A stretch of DNA of 34,087 nt from Rhizobacter sp. (GTDB lineage: Bacteria; Pseudomonadota; Gammaproteobacteria; Burkholderiales; Burkholderiaceae_C): assembly GCA_023954175.1 (NCBI GenBank), contig JAMLIM010000041.1, positions 1 to 34,087 on the forward strand, given 5' to 3'. The notes below the pieces were generated by a model, which saw only the letters and a list, made by a program, of their open reading frames with translations, did no database searches and was not told where the DNA came from. Below are positions 8,380 to 15,700 of this stretch, piece after piece. A program made the position numbers and the translations under genes. Each line of letters begins with the position of its first letter. Position 1 is the first letter of the stretch.

Positions 8380-9483
8380 TCAAGCGCCTTCGCGCTTGGC
8401 CTTCGCGCGCGCATGCCCGGCGCGGCCGCGCACCTTCCACTGGGCGAGGATCTGCTGACGCTCGAGCACGGTCATCGTGTCGCGGCGCGCCTCGCGCAGC
8501 AGCTTGTGGAAGTTGCGCAGCCGGTCCGGCGGCACGCCTTCGCGCACGGCGCAGCCGGGCTCGTCGACGTGGCGACAGTCCCGAAATCGGCATTGCAGCG
8601 CAAGCGCCTCGATGTCGGAGAAGCTCGCGCCGAGCGTCGTCTCGTCGATGTCCGGACGCAATGCACGCAGCCCCGGCGTGTCGATCACGCAGGCGCCGCC
8701 CGGCAGGCGGTGCAGCGATCGCGAGGTCGTCGTGTGCTTGCCGCGGCTGTCGTGTTCGCGCACGGCGCCGGTGTCCTGCAGCGGCGCACCGGCGAGCGTA
8801 TTGGTCAAGGTCGATTTGCCGGCGCCCGACGAGCCGAGCAGCGCGAGCGTCTGCCCCCGGCGGAGGTACGGTGCGAGCATCGCCGCCGCCTCCGCCGATC
8901 GCGCATCGACGATCACGAGATCGATGCTCGCGGCAACGCGCCCGTGCATCTCCTCGATCGCCGACGCGATGCGCCCTGGAGCCGCCGCGTCGGCCTTCGT
9001 CAGCACGACCACCGGCAGCACGCCGCTCGACTGCACGAACACCAGGTAGCGCTCGAGGCGGCGCAGGTTGAAGTCGTCGTCCAGCCCCATCACGAGCAGC
9101 GCGGTGTCGACATTGCTCGCGACCGGATGGCGCCGGCCGTCGGCATCGCGGCGCACGAGGTGCGTGAGGGGCGCGATGCGCCGCTCGACCCACCGGTCGC
9201 CGTGGGCATCGCGGCGCGCGAGCACCCAGTCGCCCACTGCGAGCGCCGTACCGCGATCGGCCAGCGCGCGCGTCAGGCGCGGCAGCGCCCGCGCCGCATG
9301 TTCGGCCGCGCCGTCGTGCAGCTGCACCGTCTCGCGGTGCACCTCGGTCAGGCGCATCAGTTCGAGACTGTCATCCTCTGGCATTTCTTCAACGTCTTCT
9401 CCGCGCGGCGCCTGCAGCACATGCTGCAGGCAGACCGGCGTCATTCCTATCGAGCGCAGGCGCTCGGCATCGATTGCTTTCAT
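8380..9483 (-). CDS. rsgA: Ribosome small-subunit-dependent GTPase A
   Basis: RsgA (YjeQ/YloQ) is a circularly permuted GTPase that checks the decoding centre of the maturing 30S subunit. The permuted order is clear in the 367 residues: G4 TKAD at 162-165, then the P-loop GSSGAGKST at 217-225, GKHTTT at 248-253 (G2) and DTPG at 268-271 (G3). An OB-like N-terminal region is followed after the GTPase by the zinc knuckle C298, C303, H305, C311. A basic tail ends the protein, fitting rRNA contact. The ATG at 9483 is the first plausible start. The 5' side is unusual: 536 bp of non-coding DNA with several hairpins and a small ORF separate it from the divergent gene. Confidence 0.95.
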   Translation of the reverse strand: MKAIDAERLRSIGMTPVCLQHVLQAPRGEDVEEMPEDDSLELMRLTEVHRETVQLHDGAAEHAARALPRLTRALADRGTALAVGDWVLARRDAHGDRWVERRIAPLTHLVRRDADGRRHPVASNVDTALLVMGLDDDFNLRRLERYLVFVQSSGVLPVVVLTKADAAAPGRIASAIEEMHGRVAASIDLVIVDARSAEAAAMLAPYLRRGQTLALLGSSGAGKSTLTNTLAGAPLQDTGAVREHDSRGKHTTTSRSLHRLPGGACVIDTPGLRALRPDIDETTLGASFSDIEALALQCRFRDCRHVDEPGCAVREGVPPDRLRNFHKLLREARRDTMTVLERQQILAQWKVRGRAGHARAKAKREGA

Positions 9484-9698
9484 CTTCGGTTCGAATCCAG
9501 GTTCGACGCCCGCACCGCGGCGCGGTGGCGGGCCGATGGCTTGTGCGCGCGTCGGCGCAACAAGCCTGCTTGGCTTGGCAAGGGTGTCGGCCGCGGGCTG
9601 CCGCGGGGGTCGTCTTCCGGAACTTCGTTGCCGCAGCGGCGCCCGTCAGTACGGGCGCGGCGGCTGCATTCGCAAGCGGTCGGGAGCGGTTGGGCGCT

Positions 9699-9740
9699 TC
9701 AGGCGACGGCCGACAGGAGCGGGGTATGGAATCGATTCAT
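9699..9740 (-). other. Candidate 13-codon leader ORF upstream of rsgA
   Basis: ATG at 9740 follows AGGAGG with a 6-base spacer, the strongest ribosome-binding site in this intergenic region. It reads MNRFHTPLLSAVA and then TGA. Codons CTC-CTG-TCG inside it are exactly complementary to the ribosome-binding-site arm CGACAGGAG, so the RNA can fold to hide its own start. Either a regulatory leader peptide or a by-product of the DNA dyad; no homology is recognised. Confidence 0.3.
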
Positions 9741-9756
9741 GGCGCGCCTCCTGTCG
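9711..9756. repeat. 46-bp compound dyad (nested inverted repeats with one centre)
   Basis: Outer arms CGACAGGAG (9711-9719) and CTCCTGTCG (9748-9756) are perfect. The inner palindrome GAATCGATTC (9729-9738) has exactly the same centre, 9733.5, with unmatched 9-bp spacers on each side. Each strand therefore shows AGGAG followed 6-7 bases later by ATG. This could be an operator for a dimeric or tetrameric regulator, or an RNA fold. Confidence 0.6.
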
Positions 9757-9772
9757 TATGGGGTTGCGAGGT

Positions 9773-9795
9773 CGCCCGAAGTGAGCCTTCGGGCG
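9773..9795. repeat. Perfect 9-bp hairpin between rsgA and the Tim44 gene
   Basis: CGCCCGAAG and CTTCGGGCG flank the 5-base loop TGAGC. No T tract follows on either strand, so it is not a standard intrinsic terminator. It would sit near the 5' end of a minus-strand transcript from the candidate promoter at 9807-9836. Confidence 0.55.
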
Positions 9796-9806
9796 CGAAG
9801 GCGCGC

Positions 9807-9836
9807 AGTGTCCATCGGCGGCACGGAACTTGTCAA
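9807..9836 (-). promoter_or_regulatory. Candidate sigma-70 promoter for the rsgA leader
   Basis: A perfect TTGACA -35 (9836-9831 on the minus strand) is followed after 18 bases by GACACT (9812-9807), which matches 3 of 6 bases of the -10 consensus. Transcription would begin near 9800, giving a leader of about 315 bases before rsgA. Confidence 0.4.
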
Positions 9837-10019
9837 CACGATTTCGCCCTAATGGCGGGAGCAGTGCAGTCGCGCGCAGCGCAGCGGTTGCCGTCATTGC
9901 GGCAGATCGCAACCCCTGGAACCTGCGGGCGGCGTCCGCATGTAGCATCCGGGGGTGGGCTGTACGGAAGGCACGGGCGGGTTCCGTCGTTGAAATTCAT
10001 GAGTTGTCAGGAGATCCGG

Positions 10020-10934
10020 ATGAAGAACTTCTTGTTGAGCGTGTTCGTGGCCCTTGCCGGGTTCGGCATCGCGATTCCCGAGGCCGATGCCAAGCGGCTC
10101 GGCGGCGGCGGCTTTTCGGGCATGCAACGCAAGGCGCCGGCGCGCCAGGCGCCCGCCACGCCGCCATCGCAGCAGGCACCCAACGCAGCGCCTGGCGCGG
10201 CGGGCGCGGCCCCCGCGGCCGCAGCGGGGCGCTCGTGGATGGGCCCGGTCGCCGGCCTTGCCGCCGGCCTCGGCCTTGCCGCGCTGATGAGCCACCTCGG
10301 TCTTGGCGAGGAGATGGCCAACATCCTGACGATCGCGCTGCTCGCCGTGGCGGCAATCTGGCTCGTGCGCTTCCTGGCGCGCCGTTTCGCGCCGGCAACT
10401 GGCCAAGGCGCACCGCGAGGCATGCAGTACGCGCGCGTCGACGGCCGGCGCGAGTCCGAGCCGCCACCCGTGTCCAGGGCGCCCGCAAACGCCGGGTCTG
10501 CTGCTCCCGCTCCGGCGTTCGGCGCCGCCCCGGCGCAAGCGACCGATCCCGCCTTCGCGCTGCCGCCGGGCTTCGACGCCGCAGCGTTCGAGCGCATCGC
10601 CAAGCTGATCTTCATCCGCATGCAGGCCGCCAACGACAAGGCGGACCTCGAGGACCTGCGCCAGTTCTCGACGCCCGAGATGTTCGCCGTCTTCAAGCTC
10701 GACCTGCAGGACCGCAAGGACACGGCGCAGCAGACCGACGTCGTGCAACTCAACGCCGAGCTCGTCGACTTCGAGCAGGACGACGCGCGCCAGGTCGTCA
10801 GCGTGCGCTTCCACGGCCTGATCCGCGAGGAGAAGGATGCGCCGGCTGCGCCGTTCGACGAGATCTGGCACCTCGTCAAACCGAGCGACGGCAGCCGCGA
10901 GTGGGCGATCGCGGGCATCGCGCAGTCGGCCTGA
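10020..10934 (+). CDS. Tim44-domain protein, signal peptide and membrane anchor
   Basis: 304 residues. The N-terminus is a signal sequence with likely cleavage after ADA (about residue 24), then a Gly/Ala/Pro-rich segment, a long hydrophobic stretch (about 78-122, possibly two helices) ending in the basic RFLARR, a second low-complexity linker, and a C-terminal Tim44-like domain from about 170 (FERIAKLIFIRMQAANDKADLEDLRQF to the end). Tim44-like domains have an NTF2-like fold and bind lipid or partner proteins; the bacterial role is not settled. ATG at 10020 has AGGAG 6 bases upstream. The frame is open far upstream with no family features. The gene is divergent from rsgA and convergent with the universal stress protein gene. 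Confidence 0.88.
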   Translation: MKNFLLSVFVALAGFGIAIPEADAKRLGGGGFSGMQRKAPARQAPATPPSQQAPNAAPGAAGAAPAAAAGRSWMGPVAGLAAGLGLAALMSHLGLGEEMANILTIALLAVAAIWLVRFLARRFAPATGQGAPRGMQYARVDGRRESEPPPVSRAPANAGSAAPAPAFGAAPAQATDPAFALPPGFDAAAFERIAKLIFIRMQAANDKADLEDLRQFSTPEMFAVFKLDLQDRKDTAQQTDVVQLNAELVDFEQDDARQVVSVRFHGLIREEKDAPAAPFDEIWHLVKPSDGSREWAIAGIAQSA

Positions 10935-10939
10935 GAACT

Positions 10940-10955
10940 GCGGCCTGAGGGCCGC
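10940..10955. terminator. GC-rich hairpin between convergent genes
   Basis: GCGGCC-TGAG-GGCCGC, a perfect 6-bp stem six bases past the Tim44-gene stop, with a second overlapping stem (GCCGCG/CGCGGC) just after. There is no T tract; termination in both directions is plausible but unproven. Confidence 0.35.
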
Positions 10956-10975
10956 CGCGCCGGCCGACGCGGCGA

Positions 10976-11440
10976 TCAGTCCGCGGCCGGCGCCTCGACC
11001 GCGCGCACGAGCAGCACCGGCACCGTCGAGAGGCGTGTGATCATCTCGGCGTCGCTGCCGAGCAGCATGCGGCCGACGCCGCGGCGGCCGTGCGTGCCAA
11101 GCACGATCAGGCCCGCGCGCCAGTCTTCGGCCTGCTTGATGACGAGGTCGCACACCCGGCCGGCCATGCTGTCGACCAGCACGGTGTCGACGCGCAGCCC
11201 GGCCTTCTCGACCTTGGCGCGCGCCTTGGCCAGCATCTTCTCGCCGCTTTCGCGCATCAACTTGAGCATGTCGTTCGTCACCGTCATCGAGACCTCCATG
11301 CCGGCGGCGAAAGAAATCGAATCGACGACGTGCATCAGGCGCAGGCGCGCGCCGGTGAGCTTGGCGAGCTTGATCGCTTCCTGAAGGCCGCGCGACGAGG
11401 TTGCGCTGCCGTCGACCGGCACGAGTATCTTCTGGTACAT
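10976..11440 (-). CDS. Universal stress protein, UspA family
   Basis: Single-domain Usp of 154 residues, starting MYQKILVPVDGS with the usual first strand and Asp. The ATP-binding pattern G-x2-G-x9-G-S is present as GTHGRRGVGRMLLGS near residues 119-133, so this is an ATP-binding (UspFG/MJ0577-like) type rather than the non-binding UspA type. Cytoplasmic; linked in many bacteria to survival of starvation or low oxygen. The ATG at 11440 has AAGGA 5 bases upstream. Upstream, an FNR/Anr-like dyad is centred at 11563.5, about 41.5 bases from a predicted start, which suggests oxygen-responsive control. Confidence 0.93.
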   Translation of the reverse strand: MYQKILVPVDGSATSSRGLQEAIKLAKLTGARLRLMHVVDSISFAAGMEVSMTVTNDMLKLMRESGEKMLAKARAKVEKAGLRVDTVLVDSMAGRVCDLVIKQAEDWRAGLIVLGTHGRRGVGRMLLGSDAEMITRLSTVPVLLVRAVEAPAAD

Positions 11441-11527
11441 GTTCGTCCTTTTGTTGAAGCGTGACTGATGACCTTGGGCGTTCGGAGCCTCGGCCTGCGC
11501 CGCGGCGCCGACAGGCTCGGCGCTTCG

Positions 11528-11579
11528 ATGGTGCGATCAGCCTGCGCCGGCGTCAAGTGATGGCTGTCAACTGATGGCG
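11528..11579 (-). promoter_or_regulatory. Candidate FNR/Anr-type class II promoter of the universal stress gene
   Basis: GTGAT-GGCT-GTCAA at 11557-11570 matches the FNR consensus TTGAT-N4-ATCAA at 8 of 10 bases. On the minus strand a weak -10 CACCAT (11533-11528) places transcription start near 11522, so the dyad is centred near -41.5, the class II activator position. The site lies within a tandem 14-bp repeat (11552-11565 and 11566-11579, differing at 2 bases). An overlapping TTGACG at 11556-11551 would be a -35 with a 17-base spacer. Confidence 0.4.
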
Positions 11580-11706
11580 ATCGGCTGACCGCGTTCGGAT
11601 CGCCGCCTCGGGGCCCGCCGCATGACTGTCGCAGGGGGCGCACAGGCACGCCCGACACGCCGCCGCTGCGCGATACTTTGGGTTGCAACATCGAAGGAGA
11701 GATCGC

Positions 11707-11844
11707 ATGGCCAAGGGACAACAGCGCAGCAACAAGGAAGCGAAGAAGCCGAAGAAGGACACCGCGCCGAAGCCGGTCTCGACCGCCGGTTTGTCGGCGC
11801 CGATCACGACCGTGGTGCCGGATCGCAGCAAGAAGAAGAAGTAG
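11707..11844 (+). CDS. Small basic conserved hypothetical protein (45 residues)
   Basis: Reads MAKGQQRSNKEAKKPKKD and ends PDRSKKKK. The MAKGQ-RSN-EAKKPKK opening is one I recognise from short conserved proteobacterial proteins of unknown function. It is strongly basic and likely disordered, which would suit binding to nucleic acid, but that is inference. The ATG at 11707 is preceded by AAGGAGA with a 6-base gap, a strong ribosome-binding site. Its last 41 bases overlap the end of the convergent S4-domain gene. Confidence 0.8.
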   Translation: MAKGQQRSNKEAKKPKKDTAPKPVSTAGLSAPITTVVPDRSKKKK

Positions 11845-12076
11845 CCGTTGCCGCCGTCGCGCCGGCGACGATGCGAACCCGCGCGCCGTGCAGCGCGACC
11901 ACCTGCCCGGCGCGCAGCTTGCAGGTCTTGCGAAGTTCCTCGCGCCCATCGACCGCCACCTTGCCGGCGGCAACCATCGCCTTGGCCGCGCCACCACTGT
12001 GCGCAAGGCCGGTTGCCTTGAGCAGCGCGTCGAGCGTGATGAAGTCGCCGCGAAGTTCGAAGTCGAGTTGCTGCAT
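11804..12076 (-). CDS. RNA-binding S4-domain protein (YbcJ-like)
   Basis: Small S4 protein of 90 residues. FITLDALLKATGLAHSGGAAKAMVAAGKVAVDGR is the typical S4 helix-turn-strand pattern (described here by its start and end; residues about 12-45), followed by the basic KTCKLRAGQVV strand region. The domain ends near residue 71; the remaining Ser/Cys/Ala-rich tail (TATSSSCCDPAPRS) is encoded opposite the end of the 45-residue gene and has no family counterpart that I recognise, so it may be a by-product of the overlap. Expected to bind structured RNA. The ATG at 12076 has only a weak ribosome-binding site. Confidence 0.82.
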   Translation of the reverse strand: MQQLDFELRGDFITLDALLKATGLAHSGGAAKAMVAAGKVAVDGREELRKTCKLRAGQVVALHGARVRIVAGATAATATSSSCCDPAPRS

Positions 12077-12215
12077 GGTGACGGGCGGATGGCGGCTGGC
12101 TGGCGAAGGGTCCGTCGCACGATAGCGCAGCCGGCGCTCTCGGGATCAGATCGAGCGCGCGCTCGCTTGAATTCGCCCGCCTGATTTCGTGTCGCTCGAA
12201 CGCGAGACGTTGGGG

Positions 12216-12221
12216 TACAAT
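12216..12221 (+). promoter_or_regulatory. Candidate -10 of the cold-shock gene
   Basis: TACAAT matches 5 of 6 bases of the consensus and follows a GGGG. No good -35 hexamer is seen at 16-18 bases. A start near 12228 would give a leader of about 164 bases, similar in length to the cspA leaders known in enteric bacteria. Confidence 0.5.
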
Positions 12222-12272
12222 CCGCGCACGGAGTTACGCAAGTCCCTCGTGCTTTGAGGTCTTCTTTGGTAC

Positions 12273-12363
12273 CCCGTCGCGGTTCTCGCGACGGGTTTCG
12301 CTGGAAATCCCCCGGGTCCGTCGCTTGAGTGTCCTTCCGCATGCGCACGCATTCGCTGCGCAT
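12273..12363 (+). promoter_or_regulatory. Structured 5' leader of the cold-shock gene (possible RNA thermosensor)
   Basis: Two perfect stems: CCCGTCGCG/CGCGACGGG (12273-12281 and 12287-12295, loop GTTCT) followed by TTTC, and ATGCGCA/TGCGCAT (12341-12347 and 12357-12363). The first could act as a terminator or antiterminator. The 28 bases before the ATG are AT-rich with only GGAA as ribosome-binding site. The temperature-sensing role is inference by analogy with cspA. Confidence 0.45.
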
Positions 12364-12391
12364 AGTTTTATTGTTTTGATTGGAACGTTAG

Positions 12392-12601
12392 ATGACTACC
12401 CAAACCGGCACCGTGAAGTGGTTCAACGAGAGCAAGGGCTACGGCTTCATTGCACAAGACGCAGGCGGCGCCGACCTGTTCGCCCATTTTCGTGACATCG
12501 AAGGCAGCGGCTTCAAGACGCTGACCGAGAACCAGCGCGTTCAATTCGAAGTCAAGCAAGGCCAGAAGGGCCTGCAGGCTTCGAACATCAAGCCGCTCTG
12601 A
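12392..12601 (+). CDS. Cold-shock protein, CspA family
   Basis: Single cold-shock domain (OB-fold) of 69 residues that binds single-stranded RNA and DNA and melts mRNA structure. RNP1 is KGYGFI and RNP2 is DLFAHF (more often DVFVHF), with [12 protein letters not shown] at the start and [10 protein letters not shown] at the end. The ATG at 12392 is the only sensible start. It is a single-gene unit: a long structured leader upstream and a clear intrinsic terminator 26 bases past the stop. I do not assign a specific csp symbol because paralogues cannot be told apart here. Confidence 0.96.
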   Translation: MTTQTGTVKWFNESKGYGFIAQDAGGADLFAHFRDIEGSGFKTLTENQRVQFEVKQGQKGLQASNIKPL

Positions 12602-12626
12602 AGCTCGCACTTCGGTGGTGAAGAAG

Positions 12627-12651
12627 GCCGCGGCTTGCCGCGGCTTTTTTT
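12627..12651 (+). terminator. Rho-independent terminator of the cold-shock gene
   Basis: GCCGCGG-CTTG-CCGCGGC followed by seven T residues. This is the best intrinsic terminator in the window and isolates the cold-shock gene from the histidine kinase. Confidence 0.93.
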
Positions 12652-12715
12652 CGCCCCTGCGCCGCCGCACGGCCCGACTACACTGGCTCGAAGCGCGACC
12701 ACGTTTTCGATCTCC

Positions 12716-15700
12716 ATGCCCTTGTCCACCGGCGACGACCCCTCTGGCGCTCCGCCCAACGGGGTCGTCTCGGCCTGGGCAGCGTGCACGCGCGAACTGC
12801 TCGCGCTGGTCGACGGCCAGGGCCGGCTGGCCTGGTGCAACCGGCCGTTCGAACAGCTCCTGTCGCGCCGGCTCCCGGCGCTGATCGGCGAGCCCCTGTG
12901 GGAGTTGCTGCCGGTCACCGAGGCCGGCCTGCCGACCTTGCGCAACGCGGCGATGACGCTGGAACGGGGCGAACCGTTCGGCGACATCGAGCTCGAGCTG
13001 CGCACCGCGGTGGACAGCACTGCCTGGCTGCGCATCGAAGCGCACCGCGCCGACACGGCAGCGGTGAATCCGCAATGGCTGTGCGTCATGCGCGACGTGA
13101 GCGACTCCGCACGCCACGCGCAGGAGGCGGCGCGACTTCAGGACCTGCTCACGCTGGCGCAATCCTTCGGTCGCCTCGGCATGTGGGAGCGCGATCTGCG
13201 CACGGGCGCCGGGCGCTGGGACGCACAGGTCTATCGCCTCTACGGCTTCGACCCCGCCGACGGCGTGCCGCCGCTCGACCAGGCCGTGTCGCGCATCCAT
13301 CCAGAAGACCGGGCGCAGTTCAGCTACGGCTCGTCGAACATACAGCCCGGCCGACACGACAAGCGCTACCGCCTGATCCACCCGGACGGCAGCCTGCGTT
13401 GGCTCCAGTCGCAGTGGGAGGTGAGGACGGCGCCGGACGGCACCCTCGATCGTGCGATGGGCATCCTGGTGGACGACACCGACGCCTACCAGCTGGCACA
13501 GGCGCTCGGCAGCACGAGCGCCCAGCTGAAGCTCGCGATCGAACTCGGCAACATCGCGATCTGGCGCCATGACCTGCGCAGCGATCGCGTCACCTGCAAC
13601 GAACGCGCGCACCAGGTTTTCGGGCTGCCTGTCGGCGTGCTCGACTTCGCACTCGAGGACATGCGATCGCGCATCCACCCGGACGACGCCGCGCGCGTCG
13701 CCGCCACCGCCGCGCGGGCCCTCGCGTCGGAGCGGCCGACCGACATCGAGGCGCGCTTCGCGGATGGCGAGGGCCACTGGCGCACGCTGATGACGCGGCG
13801 CGTCGTCGAACGCGCGGAGGACGGCACGCCGATCGCCTTCGTCGGCATCGCCCTCGACGTGACGCAGCCGGCCGAGGAGCGCCGACGCGCGACCGAGCAA
13901 CTGCGCCGCATGGAATTCGCCGCTGCCGCCGTCGGCGTCGGGGTCTGGAGCTTCGACCTCGTCACACGCGAAGCGCAGTGGAGCGCGCAGGTCTTCGCGC
14001 TGATCGGCCGCGAGCAGGCGCCGCAGCCACCGAGCCTGGGCGAGCTCAAGCACCAGATCATCTTCCCCGGGGACTGGGAAGACATCGAAGCCGCGATGAC
14101 CGGGCTCGCGACGTCCGCGCAGGGCACGCTGGTGCACAGTTTCCGCGTGCGCCTGCCGAGCGGCGAGACGCGCTGGATCGAAGACCGCGCGCGGCGCGAG
14201 GTGCATGATGGCAAGCCGCTGCTGTCCGGCGTCGCCTTCGACGTCACCGAACGGCGCAAGACCGAGGCCGCCCTGCGCAGTGCCGACGAACGCGCGGCGC
14301 TCGCCACGCGCAGCGCCGGCATCGGCACCTGGGAGCTGAGCCTGGTCGGCCCCGACCAGCGCTGGGACGCGCAGATGTTCCGCCTGCGCGGACTCGAGCC
14401 GCGCGATGCGCCACCCACGCGCGAGGAACGCCTCGCGATCGTGCATCCGGATGACCGCCACGTGGTCTTCGACACGCGGCCCGATCTGTTGACCGACCGC
14501 GAGCCGGCGAAGTACGAGTTCCGCGTGCGCTGGCCGGACGGCAGCGAGCACTGGCTGGCATCGCGTTCGATCGCGGTGCTCGACGACAGCGGCCGCCCGG
14601 TGGGGCGCCTCGGCGTCAACTGGGACATCACCGAGAGCCGGCTCGCCGAAGCCGAGCGCCAGGCCGGCGCGATCGCGCGCCGCGAGAATCTGGCGAAGTC
14701 GCAGTTCCTCTCGCGCGTCAGCCACGAGCTTCGCACGCCGCTCAACGCGGTGCTCGGCTTCACGCAGCTGATGCAGTCCGACGACGCGCTCGCGGCCGGG
14801 CACAAGGCGCGGCTCGCGCTGATCCGCTCCGCCGGCGAACACCTGCTGCTGCTGATCAACGACATGCTCGACCTGACCGGCCTCGACACCGGCGAGCTCA
14901 GGCTCGAGCCGCAACCGGTCGGGCTGGCCGCGCTGGTGCGGGAGACCTTGCCACTGGTCGAACCCCTTGCGGCGCAATACGGCGTGGGCTTGCAGGTCGA
15001 TGGCGTCGCGGGCGTCGCCCATGCGGACCGCACGCGGCTGCGACAGGTGCTGATCAACCTGCTCACGAACGGCATCAAGTACAACCGGCCGCAGGGCAGC
15101 GTCACGATCCGGGCGCGCCCCGCTGCAGCCGCCACCGTCGTGCTCGAGGTCAGCGATACCGGTCGCGGCATCGCAGCCGAGCAACTGGCGCACCTGTTCG
15201 AGCCGTTCAACCGGCTCGGTGCCGAAAGCGAAGGCATCGAAGGCAGCGGCATTGGCCTCGTGATCGTGAAGGCGCTCGTCGAGCGCATGGGCGGCAGCGT
15301 CTCGGTGACGAGCGAACCGCAGCGCGGCGCAAGCTTCACGGTCACGTTGCCAGCCGCTTCGGAGGTAGCAACCAGAACGGCAACGCAGCCGGCGCCAGGA
15401 GCGGCCGCGTCGCAGATTGCCTCGCATGCGTCGGCGGCGCCCGAGGCTTGCGTCACACCCATCGCGCGCACGGGACGCGTGCTCTACATCGAGGACAACG
15501 CGGTCAACGTGCTGCTGGTGCAGGAAATCGTCGCCCAGCGCCCCGGCATCGAGCTCTCGAGCGCGGCCGACGGCGAAGAAGGCGTGCGGCTCGCGCTCGA
15601 GCAGCGCCCGCAACTGATCCTCGTCGACATGCAGCTTCCGGACTTCGACGGCTTCGAGGTGCTGCGCCGCCTGCGCGCAGCACCCGGTGGTGGCGCGCTG

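Larger units (their letters stand above)
9484..10019. other. 536-bp divergent intergenic region, rich in inverted repeats
   Basis: No convincing long gene on either strand. Reading it as the rsgA leader (minus), it holds a candidate promoter (9807-9836) and then perfect inverted repeats: CGCCCGAAG/CTTCGGGCG (9773-9795, 5-base loop), the compound dyad at 9711-9756, GCGCCCGT/ACGGGCGC (9639-9658, 4-base loop), CCGCGG/CCGCGG (9591-9606) and CAAGCC/GGCTTG (9561-9577). A 13-codon ORF with an AGGAGG ribosome-binding site lies within the dyad. On the plus strand a TAGCAT at 9942-9947 could be the -10 of the Tim44 gene. Confidence 0.55.
12077..12391. other. 315-bp region holding the cold-shock gene promoter and leader
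   Basis: No gene. It separates the minus-strand S4 gene from the plus-strand cold-shock gene. It contains a perfect 14-bp palindrome CGAGCGCGCGCTCG (12152-12165), the candidate -10 at 12216-12221, and a leader of about 164 bases with two hairpins that ends in an AT-rich stretch before the ATG. Confidence 0.6.

Noticed and set aside
9485-9500. GGTTCGAATCC, resembling a tRNA T-loop
   Set aside because: No acceptor, D or anticodon arms surround it at tRNA spacing, so it is a chance match.
9646-9948. 100-residue open frame on the minus strand between rsgA and the Tim44 gene
   Set aside because: Arg/Pro/Ala-rich with no domain, no good ribosome-binding site, and it crosses the hairpin, promoter and dyad. 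It looks like a GC-rich chance frame.
12368-15613. Long open frame (over 1000 codons) antisense to the histidine kinase
   Set aside because: High-GC genes leave long antisense frames open. The translation is a repetitive charged/Ala-rich string with no domains, while the plus strand has a complete PAS/HisKA/REC protein.
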